DNA of 19,292 nt from CAZOSF01 sp964582415 (GTDB lineage: Bacteria; Bacteroidota; Bacteroidia; Flavobacteriales; Flavobacteriaceae): contig CAZOSF010000049.1 in assembly GCA_964582415.1 (NCBI GenBank), forward strand, positions 1 to 19,292, written 5' to 3'. This document shows, piece after piece, positions 1 through 7,001 of the stretch. The stretch's first letter is position 1. Each line of letters begins with the position of its first letter. The translations under genes and the position numbers were made by a program. The notes below the pieces were generated by a model. It was not told where the DNA came from, made no database searches, and worked only from the letters and a program-made list of their open reading frames with translations.

Positions 1-111
1 GAGACCTATTTTAAGACTATTGACCGCTTCGCTAAATGATAAAAGACAATTGACTTACCACTTCAAAAATCTCCAATCAAAAATCAGCAATCTCCAATCC
101 ATTACCCCGCT

Positions 112-140
112 GCCGCACGATTGCATCGTGTGGCTTTTAT
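112..140 (+). terminator. Rho-independent terminator, plus strand
   Basis: A 10-bp stem (112-121 with 125-134) closes a TGC loop and is followed by CTTTTATTATATTTT. The pair 115/131 is G-U when read on the plus strand but would be a C-A mismatch on the minus strand, so the plus strand is the likely functional one. It would end a transcript entering from left of the window. It sits just past the stop codon of the convergent T9SS cargo gene, so the hairpin may also protect the 3' end of that message. Confidence 0.6.
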
Positions 141-844
141 TATATTTTCACCACCCTCTTAATCACCACACCCTGTTCGGTTTCAAGTCGTAGAAAATAC
201 ACCCCCGAAGGAATGGCCGAAACATCAAAGGTGGTTCCAGTGCCCTCCCCTTCTATAACAATTTTGCCTGAGGTATCGTAAAGGACAATGGATTCTATGG
301 TCAGATGATTTGGATTTTGGATGGTAAGGATGTCTTCAGCTGGATTGGGGCAAATACTCACGTTAATTTGCCGGAAATTATCAATGCCCAATTGGTAATC
401 ACCATAAACCCCAATATCGCCCGCATCGTTCGTCACCACCAGGTTCAATCCATTAGTGTCTTCTGAAATGGTATACGTACAAGGTGAATGCGCAAAATAA
501 TTATCCACCCAAAACAATTCGTAGTGTTTTTGCATAAAGTCGATTAAATCCTGATTACCGCAGACGCCAATCAAAACCACACCTCCATCCTCAAAGGTAA
601 ACTGGTCGGTTCCTTCATAGGAAATAATGGCAGCATCGAAGCCCTCCTCACAATAGTTATGCGCCACTCCAATTTGAGTCTCCCAGAAATAAAGTTGTCC
701 ATCAAAAGGTGGGTTCGGAACATCATATTGCTGCCCATCGATTGTCACGGATTGAACATACCAAGTCCTGTCCAACAAATCGGGATGTTGCCCCAAAAGT
801 TGCAGGGAGAAAAAGAGAAAAAGTAGTTGAAGATGTTTTTTCAT
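140..844 (-). CDS. Secreted protein with type A T9SS C-terminal sorting domain
   Basis: A 234-residue protein with an N-terminal signal peptide (about residues 1-19, MKKHLQLLFLFFSLQLLGQ), so it enters the periplasm through Sec. The last ~73 residues (from about 162) form a type A T9SS sorting domain: the CPNPAEDILTI start, a LYDTSGK turn, an IPSGVYFLRL strand and a basic KRVVKI end. Such domains direct export across the outer membrane by the type IX system, usually with cleavage and surface attachment. The central part (about 25-150) begins LLDRTWYVQSVTIDGQ, which recalls META/lipocalin-like small beta domains in flavobacterial secreted proteins, but that is only a resemblance. It holds four cysteines (in the YCEEG, VCGNQ and SPCTY regions, plus one at the sorting-domain start). 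No enzymatic motif is visible. The gene stands alone, with a start ATG at 842-844. Confidence 0.85.
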   Translation of the reverse strand: MKKHLQLLFLFFSLQLLGQHPDLLDRTWYVQSVTIDGQQYDVPNPPFDGQLYFWETQIGVAHNYCEEGFDAAIISYEGTDQFTFEDGGVVLIGVCGNQDLIDFMQKHYELFWVDNYFAHSPCTYTISEDTNGLNLVVTNDAGDIGVYGDYQLGIDNFRQINVSICPNPAEDILTIQNPNHLTIESIVLYDTSGKIVIEGEGTGTTFDVSAIPSGVYFLRLETEQGVVIKRVVKI

Positions 845-941
845 ATCTTTTCCGATGATGGTGGGGGTGGTTGTTCTAAGGTAGGGAAAAAATTAAAAAG
901 TGAGCGGTGAACATTGAGCAGTGAGCGGGTACCAATAATTT

Positions 942-1008
942 GTCATTCTGGCGAAAGCCAGAATCTAGCCTCAGTAGGGGCAAGATCCTGAATCTAGTTC
1001 AGGATGAC
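942..1008. repeat. Palindromic REP/REPIN-like intergenic element
   Basis: Two short palindromes lie side by side in opposite orientation. The left (945-964) is ATTCTGGC-GAAA-GCCAGAAT, a perfect 8-bp stem with a GAAA tetraloop. The right (985-1005) is ATCCTGAA-CTAGT-like with TTCAGGAT. The left end GTCATTCTGG (942-951) is nearly the reverse complement of the right end CAGGATGAC (1000-1008), so the whole unit is a larger imperfect inverted repeat, the layout of a REPIN/BIME. Similar GTCATTCTG / GTCATCCTGAA sequences are common in Bacteroidota intergenic DNA. Copy number elsewhere in the genome cannot be seen here. Confidence 0.65.
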
Positions 1009-1065
1009 AAAGTTGTAACTCCCTCGCCTTACGACTTACACTTCACGCCTCACTCCTAACGCCCT

Positions 1066-1108
1066 AAAACAGAAACCGCCCGGCACGAAGCTGTGCGCCG
1101 GACGGTTT
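1066..1108 (-). terminator. GC-rich Rho-independent terminator, minus strand
   Basis: Bases 1073-1084 and 1097-1108 form a 12-bp stem around a 12-base loop. On the minus strand the stem is followed by TTTCTGTTTT (1075-1066). The one non-Watson-Crick position (1079/1102) is a G-U wobble in minus-strand RNA but a C-A mismatch in plus-strand RNA, so the sequence appears kept for minus-strand transcription. No protein gene on the minus strand leads into it: the next gene upstream on that strand is beyond gpsA. It therefore most likely ends a non-coding transcript. Confidence 0.65.
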
Positions 1109-1256
1109 CAACTAAATAACCAACCAAAAGTCGTCGCCTTACGGCTATATGTTTACAAGCGATGGATAGGCTTGTTGTTTACTTCTTTTAGTTAACGCAG
1201 CCTATTGCCCTTTCATTGCCCCTACGAATCATAATCTATTGTTAAAAATCCATCGC
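1066..1256 (-). ncRNA. Candidate structured small RNA, minus strand (family unknown)
   Basis: The terminator at 1066-1108 has no protein gene upstream on its strand, and the DNA ahead of it has long-range complementarity. GCGATGGAT (1159-1167) is perfectly complementary to ATCCATCGC (1248-1256), and directly inside it AGGCT (1168-1172) pairs with AGCCT (1199-1203), so the two helices can stack. The putative minus-strand RNA would be about 190 nt and would start near 1256 or a little upstream. Only weak promoter signals were found: a TTTG lies near 1266 with no good -33. The tmRNA, RNase P RNA and SRP RNA hallmarks I know are absent. A 6S-like RNA fits the length but not a stem joining both ends. 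The call rests on structure and terminator only. Confidence 0.4.
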
Positions 1257-1335
1257 GAAAAACCAAATACGAACCCTGCCTTTTGCTTCATGGTAATTTA
1301 AAACTGGAAAAACAGTTCATGAGAAAGGAATTCTG

Positions 1336-1343
1336 TATTTTTG
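1336..1343 (+). promoter_or_regulatory. Putative -7 box (TATTTTTG) of gpsA
   Basis: TATTTTTG matches the Bacteroidota primary-sigma -7 consensus TAnnTTTG exactly. The -33 side is poor: TTCA at 1317-1320 is the best candidate. The gpsA ATG follows 12 bases after the box, so the 5' UTR would be very short. An upstream TTG start inside this box (1341) is therefore unlikely to be used. Confidence 0.4.
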
Positions 1344-1355
1344 GAGTACAAACCT

Positions 1356-2360
1356 ATGGCAGATTTTCCAAAAATAGCGGTCTTCGGAGGGGGTAGCTGG
1401 GCCACAGCTATCGTAAAAATGCTCTGTGAAAACCTAGACGAAGTAGGCTGGTATATGCGCAGCGTCTATGCCGCCGAGTACATCAAAAACGAACTGCACA
1501 ACCCCAATTACCTTAGCTCGGTCGAGTTTGATGTTTCCATGCTGAAACTCAGCAACGACATCAATGAAATGGTGGCCTATGCCGACTACCTCATCTTTGT
1601 GATTCCTTCGGCCTTTTTGGAAGAAGAACTCAAAAAGATTACCATTCCCTTAGAAGGTAAGATCATTTTCTCTGCTATCAAAGGGATTGTCCCCGAAAGC
1701 AGCCTGATCGTAGGAGATCATTTCTTTACGAATTACAATATCCCCTTTAAAGATATCGGAGTTATCACCGGACCCTGCCATGCGGAAGAGGTGGCCTTGG
1801 AGCGCTTGTCTTATCTTACCATTGCCTGTGCCGACGAGCAAAAGGCCAAGGTAGTGGCCGATGCCCTCTCCTGTGAATACATCAAATGCACCACAAGCGA
1901 TGACATCATCGGAACCGAATATGCTGCCATGCTAAAAAATATCTACGCCCTTGCCGCCGGAATCGCTCACGGACTGGGGTATGGAGATAATTTCCAAAGC
2001 GTGCTCATGAGCAATGCCATTCGGGAGATGAAGCGCTATGTAAAGAAGGTACACAAAATGAAGCGCGATATCAATGGATCTGCCTATTTGGGAGATTTAC
2101 TGGTGACGGGCTATTCCACTTTTTCAAGAAACCGTCTCTTCGGGAATATGATCGGTAAAGGCTACACGGTTAAAAGCGCCATGATGGAAATGAACATGGT
2201 CGCAGAAGGCTATTATGCTACCAAGAGCGCCTACGAACTGAACAAAGCTAAAGGGAATAAAAAGGCTAAAACGCCAATCATCAACGCCGTCTACGAAATT
2301 CTATACAAAGGAGAAAGTCCGAAAAAGACTTTTAAGAAACTAACCGAAAAGCTCAGTTAA
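1356..2360 (+). CDS. gpsA: NAD(P)H-dependent glycerol-3-phosphate dehydrogenase
   Basis: A 334-residue cytoplasmic enzyme that reduces dihydroxyacetone phosphate to sn-glycerol-3-phosphate, the backbone for phospholipids. The Rossmann nucleotide loop is at residues 7-16 (IAVFGGGSWA). It is followed by the SAIKGI segment (106-111, with the conserved Lys109), TGPCHAEEVA (138-147), the EYAAMLKNIYALAAGI helix with conserved Lys194, and GDLLVT...FSRNR (246-260) of the C-terminal substrate domain. Length and motif order are normal for GpsA. The ATG at 1356 was chosen: a longer form from TTG 1341 would start inside the -7 box. Its TAA shares the TTAA at 2357-2360 with the stop of the convergent gene. 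Confidence 0.95.
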   Translation: MADFPKIAVFGGGSWATAIVKMLCENLDEVGWYMRSVYAAEYIKNELHNPNYLSSVEFDVSMLKLSNDINEMVAYADYLIFVIPSAFLEEELKKITIPLEGKIIFSAIKGIVPESSLIVGDHFFTNYNIPFKDIGVITGPCHAEEVALERLSYLTIACADEQKAKVVADALSCEYIKCTTSDDIIGTEYAAMLKNIYALAAGIAHGLGYGDNFQSVLMSNAIREMKRYVKKVHKMKRDINGSAYLGDLLVTGYSTFSRNRLFGNMIGKGYTVKSAMMEMNMVAEGYYATKSAYELNKAKGNKKAKTPIINAVYEILYKGESPKKTFKKLTEKLS

Positions 2361-2758
2361 CGGGCCAAGACGCCCTTTTCCAACATCACTGGTAATGCCA
2401 CTGCATTGTCTTCCAAAATACTATTGGGCGGAAATTCAAAAATTTTATCGTACAAGCTGTTCCCAATAAAATAGGTCACTTTGAAATAGTTGTACAGTTT
2501 CAAGACACTCTCGTCCAGGAATTCTATTTTCGCATAGCCTTTGGCGGGTAAAACTTTTAAAGAATGGCGCATCTGGGAGGTAAGTTGGGTGGCGTCGCCC
2601 CCTTCTGAAACGATAAGTACGGTATCCAAAGGCTCCTTCCCATCGTTAATAAGGTAGACATTCCAATCGTAGGTACGGAAATCGGTATTGAATTCACGTA
2701 CGGCCGCCAAATAGACGTCCTTCACCTCGGGGATGTGAATGTCCTTTCTCATTTTCAA
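2357..2758 (-). CDS. Conserved hypothetical protein linked to pheS
   Basis: A 133-residue soluble protein with no signal peptide, membrane segment or recognised catalytic motif. The sequence looks like a compact beta-rich domain (YDWNVYLINDG, LDTVLIVSEGG, KVTYFIGNSLYDKIFEFP). It begins 4 bases after the pheS stop, so the two are surely co-transcribed. I recall similar proteins beside pheS in flavobacteria but know no function. The start could be ATG 2758 or the in-frame ATG at 2752. The 3' end overlaps the gpsA 3' end by 4 bases, tail to tail, with one palindromic TTAA providing both stops. Confidence 0.75.
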   Translation of the reverse strand: MKMRKDIHIPEVKDVYLAAVREFNTDFRTYDWNVYLINDGKEPLDTVLIVSEGGDATQLTSQMRHSLKVLPAKGYAKIEFLDESVLKLYNYFKVTYFIGNSLYDKIFEFPPNSILEDNAVALPVMLEKGVLAR

Positions 2759-2762
2759 GGAA

Positions 2763-3782
2763 TTAGAGACTACTCTTGAATTGCTCTAGGAAGCGTACGT
2801 CGTTTTCACTCAACATACGAATGTCCGGAATTTGATGTAGCAGTAAAGCGATACGATCGATACCCATTCCGAAGGCAAACCCGGAATAGACTTCTGGGTC
2901 GATACCGCAATTCTTCAACACATTGGGATCGACCATCCCACAGCCCATGATTTCCAACCAGCCGGTTCCTTTGGTCATCTTGTAATCGGTTTCGGTCTCC
3001 AAGCCCCAATACACATCTACCTCGGCACTAGGCTCGGTGAACGGGAAATAGGACGGACGCAAACGGATTTTCGACTTTCCGAACATCTCGGTGGTGAAAT
3101 ACTGAAGGGTCTGTTTTAAATCGGCAAAGCTCACTCCTTTGTCCACATACAACCCTTCCACTTGGTGGAAGAAACAGTGGGAACGGGCGGAGATGGCTTC
3201 GTTTCTATAAACGCGACCGGGAGAAATGGTTCGGATGGGCGGTTTATTGTTTTCCATATAACGTACCTGTACCGAAGAGGTGTGGGTACGCAATAAAATA
3301 TCCGGATTGGTTTGGATAAAGAAGGTGTCCTGCATATCACGAGCCGGATGGTACTCAGGCAGGTTCAAAGCCGTAAAGTTATGCCAGTCGTCTTCAATTT
3401 CAGGGCCTTCCGATACGTTGAATCCGATACGGGAGAAGATATCGATGATCTTATTCTTCACGATGGAAATCGGGTGACGGGACCCCAAATGAATCGGTTC
3501 ACCGGGACGGGTAAGGTCACCGTAGTTTCCTTTTACCTCCTCTTTGCTCTCAATTTCATCGCGCAGGCTTTTTACCTTTTCTTCCGCCGCATTCTTCAAT
3601 CGGTTCACCACCTGACCGAATTCTTTCTTCTCCTCCTTGGCAATTTCCTTGAAGGCGGTAAAGAAGTCATTCAACAATCCCTTTTTTCCAAGGTATTTGA
3701 TACGGAAGGATTCCAATTCTTCCTTCGATTGGGTGGCAAAGGCCTCAACTTCTGCGATATGTTCTTTGATCTTCTCTATCAT
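2763..3782 (-). CDS. pheS: Phenylalanine-tRNA ligase alpha subunit
   Basis: A 339-residue catalytic subunit of the heterotetrameric class II synthetase that charges tRNA-Phe. The N-terminal coiled coil (about 1-85, rich in Lys/Glu) binds tRNA. Class II motif 2 is at about 184-214 (RTISPGRVYRNEAISARSHC then FHQVEG), and motif 3 is GFAFGMGIDRIALL (301-314). The TEPSAEVDVYWG segment lies between them. The start MIEKIKEHI at 3782 gives the usual family length. A TTG start 39 bases upstream (3821) would add a poor-fitting leader that overlaps the putative -7 box. The beta subunit gene pheT is not beside it, as is common in Bacteroidota. Confidence 0.95.
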   Translation of the reverse strand: MIEKIKEHIAEVEAFATQSKEELESFRIKYLGKKGLLNDFFTAFKEIAKEEKKEFGQVVNRLKNAAEEKVKSLRDEIESKEEVKGNYGDLTRPGEPIHLGSRHPISIVKNKIIDIFSRIGFNVSEGPEIEDDWHNFTALNLPEYHPARDMQDTFFIQTNPDILLRTHTSSVQVRYMENNKPPIRTISPGRVYRNEAISARSHCFFHQVEGLYVDKGVSFADLKQTLQYFTTEMFGKSKIRLRPSYFPFTEPSAEVDVYWGLETETDYKMTKGTGWLEIMGCGMVDPNVLKNCGIDPEVYSGFAFGMGIDRIALLLHQIPDIRMLSENDVRFLEQFKSSL

Positions 3783-3802
3783 GGGACCCAGTGTTTGTGG
3801 GG

Positions 3803-3810
3803 CAAAAATA
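3803..3810 (-). promoter_or_regulatory. Putative -7 box (TATTTTTG) of pheS
   Basis: On the minus strand TATTTTTG matches TAnnTTTG and stands 20 bases before the pheS ATG. It is the same octamer found ahead of gpsA. No good TTTG -33 element lies 17-20 bases upstream, so the call is tentative. The spacer shows no attenuator-like Phe-rich leader with terminator, as E. coli pheST has. Confidence 0.4.
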
Positions 3811-3891
3811 CCAATTTCCAAGAAACTAATCGATGACTTGCTTCTCTAAAAAGTAGGTCACGATGGCTTCTTTCATAAGTACGGATTGTTC

Positions 3892-3991
3892 NNNNNNNNN
3901 NNNNNNNNNNNNNNNNNNNNNNNNNNNNNNNNNNNNNNNNNNNNNNNNNNNNNNNNNNNNNNNNNNNNNNNNNNNNNNNNNNNNNNNNNNN
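3892..3991. other. Assembly gap (100 N) in the pheS-cvpA divergent region
   Basis: Exactly 100 N, a common placeholder for a gap of unknown length. It hides the start of the cvpA-like gene and its promoter. Reading frames that run through the N are not reliable. Confidence 0.95.
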
Positions 3992-4429
3992 TTGTTTGTA
4001 GCCTATTATTTTTCCGATATTATGGGGGGCTTCCTCTTGGATTGGTTCGATTGGGAACCGGTTAACAGCAAGTGGGTTGCCTTTTTTGCCACTTTCATTA
4101 TCGTGGTCATCGTGATTTCCATTATTGGAAAGATCCTAACAAAAATCGCCGATTTTGTATTCCTTGGGTGGCTTAATAAATTTCTGGGAGGGGTATTTTC
4201 GGTAATCAAATATGCTTTTCTCATCAGTGTTATCTTCCTCTTTTTAGAACAAACCAACTTCAATGGCTGGGTAGTTTCCAAAGAAAAAAAGGAAGGTTCC
4301 CGACTCTACGGACCGATTTCTCAACTAGCTCCAGCTATCTTACCGGGCCTTTTGGAAGCGTATGAAGAAATGATGGAGGATGAAGAACCGACCGAAGATC
4401 GCGTTCCCATGGAAACCCATAGCTCCTAA
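3992..4429 (+). CDS. CvpA family membrane protein, 5' end lost in the gap
   Basis: The visible 145 residues hold three hydrophobic segments (LFVAYYFSDIMGGFLL, WVAFFATFIIVVIVISIIGKIL, VFSVIKYAFLISVIFLFL) and an acidic soluble tail (EEMMEDEEPTEDRVPMETHSS). The LTKIADFVFLGWLNKFLGGVFSVIK region is typical of CvpA/colicin V production proteins, inner-membrane proteins of poorly defined role linked to envelope integrity. Family members are about 170-190 residues, so some 30-40 N-terminal residues are missing, consistent with a real gap near 100 bases. It is divergent from pheS and converges with the end of the bat operon 38 bases away. Confidence 0.8.
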   Translation: MFVAYYFSDIMGGFLLDWFDWEPVNSKWVAFFATFIIVVIVISIIGKILTKIADFVFLGWLNKFLGGVFSVIKYAFLISVIFLFLEQTNFNGWVVSKEKKEGSRLYGPISQLAPAILPGLLEAYEEMMEDEEPTEDRVPMETHSS

Positions 4430-4467
4430 GGCTTCAATCCTTGCGATAAATTCTCTTTACCCTTTCA

Positions 4468-5226
4468 TTACAACTCCTTGAGGTCGCTGCTGGGCATCCA
4501 ACCATCCTTTCCGTCGGCTAGGGAAATTCGATACCAATTGTCTTCTTCGGCCAAGATTTGCACCTTGGTGCCTTCATGCAACTGGAAGACGGTTTCATCA
4601 CTCATGCGGGGTCCGTTTTTCACATCGGTAACCTCAGCAAAAACAATGGCATCCCGGCTGTTGGTATATTTATGGTAGGTTTTGAAAGCCATGGCCATGG
4701 CCGTAATTCCAACGAACAAAATCACTAACGACCCCACAAAATAAAGACGCTTTCTTCGGGTCTCGTTCGCAAAATAATACCGTAAAAAGAAGAACGCAAA
4801 AAGCAGGGAACCGGCTACAGTAACCCACGCCCAACTATCGAAATCCAAAAGCTTGCTCACCTTTTGATCCCATTTGGCAAAGAAGGTCTGAGGCAAGGGC
4901 TCGATCACATCTATTGCCGCATTCTGGGCGAAGGTGAGATTGTTCTTGATATCCCTATCATTCGGCGCCAATTGAAGGGCCTTTTCGTAGTAATAGATAC
5001 TGGGGCCAATCTGGTTCAGCTTGTAATAAGCATTTCCAAGATTGAAATACAATTCTGCCGAATGGGAGCCATTGTCCAGAATCTGCTTCCATTGGGCAAT
5101 GGCTTCTTGGTAGTTCTCTGCTTTGTATTGGGCTTTGCCCTGTTCAAAAAGGGCATTGTTCTGACCCATTACTGCATTCGACAGCAACAAGCCAATCGCA
5201 ACCAAGATTAGTGCTATCTGTTTCAT
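4468..5226 (-). CDS. batE: BatE: TPR and SH3-domain membrane protein
   Basis: A 252-residue last member of the Bat operon. It has a signal peptide (1-21, MKQIALILVAIGLLLSNAVMG), two TPR repeats (about 23-90, with AELYFNLGNAYYKLNQIGPS), two membrane segments (about 132-150 and 161-180), and a C-terminal bacterial SH3-like domain (about 191-250, LHEGTKVQILAEEDNWYRISLADGKDGW). This order is the standard BatE architecture. It is likely to act at the cytoplasmic membrane as a protein-interaction part of the Bat complex. The start ATG at 5226 lies 1 base after the batD stop and fits a signal peptide. A longer ATG frame reaching back to 5313 lies inside batD and was rejected. Confidence 0.9.
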   Translation of the reverse strand: MKQIALILVAIGLLLSNAVMGQNNALFEQGKAQYKAENYQEAIAQWKQILDNGSHSAELYFNLGNAYYKLNQIGPSIYYYEKALQLAPNDRDIKNNLTFAQNAAIDVIEPLPQTFFAKWDQKVSKLLDFDSWAWVTVAGSLLFAFFFLRYYFANETRRKRLYFVGSLVILFVGITAMAMAFKTYHKYTNSRDAIVFAEVTDVKNGPRMSDETVFQLHEGTKVQILAEEDNWYRISLADGKDGWMPSSDLKEL

Positions 5227-5227
5227 G

Positions 5228-7000
5228 CTATACAATTTGTTTGTCGATTTTTGAAAGTACCCCCACCGCTGTCTCATAATCCTTATCGATAGAACCTTGG
5301 GACACGCTTGCATACCTTACAAACTCACAACTTTTGAGCAATCCTATGAATTCGTTTACTTCATGGTCGCCTACCTTATGATCCCGCATTAGCCCCGCGA
5401 TATGTTCTTTGGTCATTTCGCTGGTTTCCAGTTTCAACTTTGCTTTCAAGAAGTTGTGCAAGGCTCTCTCCAACGCTTCATAAAAGGCATCTTTATCCTT
5501 ACTGTTCTTCTTGGCCTCGCCTAGGTATTTTTTGGCGAGCTGATTGGCCCTACGCAATTTGTTCCCTTCCACATCCATCAAGCGTTCCCTACGTTTGCGA
5601 CCCACAAAAATAAAGAGGGGGATAATCAACCATGGAGCTCCCACAAGACCCCAGAAAAGGGTCGATTTAAAGAAGGGAACTTCTTCCATCGATTCGAGAT
5701 GCCCATCTAATTTGATGTATTTGAATTGGTCGCTCTCCAGGGTAACAGCCTGTTTGTTGTTCGTAACCACATCCTCCTTGGTAGCGGCCGTAACCGGTCC
5801 GTTTTCTACATTGATAACCATCTCGGTAGAAGAAAGGGTTTTATAGGTCTCTGTTTTTGGATCAAAATAGGAGAAGGTAATCGGACGAATAGGATACTCT
5901 CCTTTGAATTGGGGCACAATGGTATAATTCTCCGATACCGAACCAGTCATCCCCGAAACTTGGGTACGAATCTTATCCTCTCGAACGGGTTCATACACCT
6001 CAAGAGCGCTGGGCAAGTTCACCGAAGGCAAATCGAAAAGTTTTAAATTTCCGTTACCAGAAACAGCAATTTTCAATTCCAAGGATTCATTAGCATCCAA
6101 TTGTGTGCGACTGGCCGTTACTTCGAAATCGAAATTTCCAACCGCTCCCATAAAATCGTCAGGTTTTCCCGCTTCCGGTAGCGGTTTTACATCTATGGTT
6201 CGATTTCCAGCCGAAATGGTTTTGTTTACACGCGTCATCAAAAACCTTCCAAAGAAATCCCTTTTGTTGGTACGCACATCAATCGGCACATCCAAGGTTA
6301 ACGGTTCGATGTTCAGCTCACCCGTTTTCTGTGGATACAATACGGTAGTTCTTAAGATTACATAGCGATAATCCTCCCCTTGATATTTCCCCTCGTAAAT
6401 TTTGAAATTGCCCTGGTTGTCGATATTCTGACTCCAGAAATCGGCATACTTTGGGGTATCGATTTCCCGCCAATTACTGGTGATGCTCACTTCGTTCGAC
6501 ACGTACAATTTGTAGGTAACAGTAATGGCTTCGTTCAAATACGGGTTTGCATTAGAAACCTCAGCCACCAAATGCACATTTTCGCTGGCTAAATAATCGG
6601 CATTGTTCTCATCCTTAGGAATATCCACAGCCGAAGTCACTGTAACGGTAACCGGAGGGGATTTATAGACCACCCCATCGATTTCAATACTGGCCTGACC
6701 AATGGTAAATTCCCCCTTTGCTTGTGGTGCCAAGAAATAGGAATAGGTCTTAGAATAGGAACGTTTTCCATTGATCCAAGAATTACTGATGGCTTGGTTA
6801 GGTCCTCCCACTACCCGGAATCCGTTGAAACTCGGTGGCACGAAGTTGTCCCCATCTTGGTTCATCTCGAAATCAACCCTAAGACGTTCGTTGATTCCCA
6901 ATTGCTTTCTGCTCACCTTGGCTTCAAAGTTCACTTGCCCCACTACAGACAAGGTGCCAAGGAAAAAGAGCAGTAGGTATGTCCATCGATTCGCCTTCAT
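5228..7000 (-). CDS. batD: BatD: large periplasmic Bat protein with one C-terminal TM
   Basis: A 590-residue protein matching the BatD family (oxygen-tolerance domain). It has a signal peptide (1-21) and a long beta-sandwich periplasmic part (about 23-445) with the family opening VNFEAKVSRKQLGINERLRVDF and FRVVGGPNQAISNSWINGKR. A single membrane segment (about 449-468) follows, then a basic, helical cytoplasmic tail (FYEALERALHNFLKAKL, KSCEFVRYASVSQG). The family is part of the Bat complex, needed for aerotolerance or stress survival in several bacteria, though its biochemistry is unsettled. It starts 1 base after batC and ends 1 base before batE, suggesting translational coupling. Confidence 0.92.
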   Translation of the reverse strand: MKANRWTYLLLFFLGTLSVVGQVNFEAKVSRKQLGINERLRVDFEMNQDGDNFVPPSFNGFRVVGGPNQAISNSWINGKRSYSKTYSYFLAPQAKGEFTIGQASIEIDGVVYKSPPVTVTVTSAVDIPKDENNADYLASENVHLVAEVSNANPYLNEAITVTYKLYVSNEVSITSNWREIDTPKYADFWSQNIDNQGNFKIYEGKYQGEDYRYVILRTTVLYPQKTGELNIEPLTLDVPIDVRTNKRDFFGRFLMTRVNKTISAGNRTIDVKPLPEAGKPDDFMGAVGNFDFEVTASRTQLDANESLELKIAVSGNGNLKLFDLPSVNLPSALEVYEPVREDKIRTQVSGMTGSVSENYTIVPQFKGEYPIRPITFSYFDPKTETYKTLSSTEMVINVENGPVTAATKEDVVTNNKQAVTLESDQFKYIKLDGHLESMEEVPFFKSTLFWGLVGAPWLIIPLFIFVGRKRRERLMDVEGNKLRRANQLAKKYLGEAKKNSKDKDAFYEALERALHNFLKAKLKLETSEMTKEHIAGLMRDHKVGDHEVNEFIGLLKSCEFVRYASVSQGSIDKDYETAVGVLSKIDKQIV

Positions 7001-7001
7001 C

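Larger units (their letters stand above)
845..1355. other. Intergenic region without protein genes (T9SS gene to gpsA)
   Basis: About 510 bases in which no convincing protein gene is seen on either strand. In order it holds a degenerate spacer rich in TGAGCGGTGA / TGAGCAGTGAGCGG copies (about 900-929), a palindromic REP-like element (942-1008), a GC-rich minus-strand terminator (1066-1108), a stretch with long-range complementarity that may encode a small RNA (1109-1256), and the gpsA promoter region. A short palindrome AACTGGAAAAACAGTT lies at 1302-1317, just upstream of the gpsA -7 box. Confidence 0.7.

Noticed and set aside
1159..1185. Short plus-strand frame ATGGATAGGCTTGTTG (MDRLVVYFF) as a leader peptide of gpsA
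   Set aside because: Only nine codons, about 170 bases from gpsA, with the putative gpsA promoter in between; the stretch is better explained by base pairing.
3783..3821. TTG start at 3821 lengthening PheS by 13 residues
   Set aside because: The extra residues do not fit PheS N-termini and the start overlaps a -7-like box; ATG 3782 gives the family length.
3783..3891. E. coli-like pheM leader peptide and attenuator ahead of pheS
   Set aside because: The short minus-strand frame has a single Phe codon and no terminator hairpin with U tract follows before pheS.
5227..5313. Longer BatE start at ATG 5313
   Set aside because: Lies inside the batD coding region and would bury the signal peptide; ATG 5226 gives a clean signal sequence.
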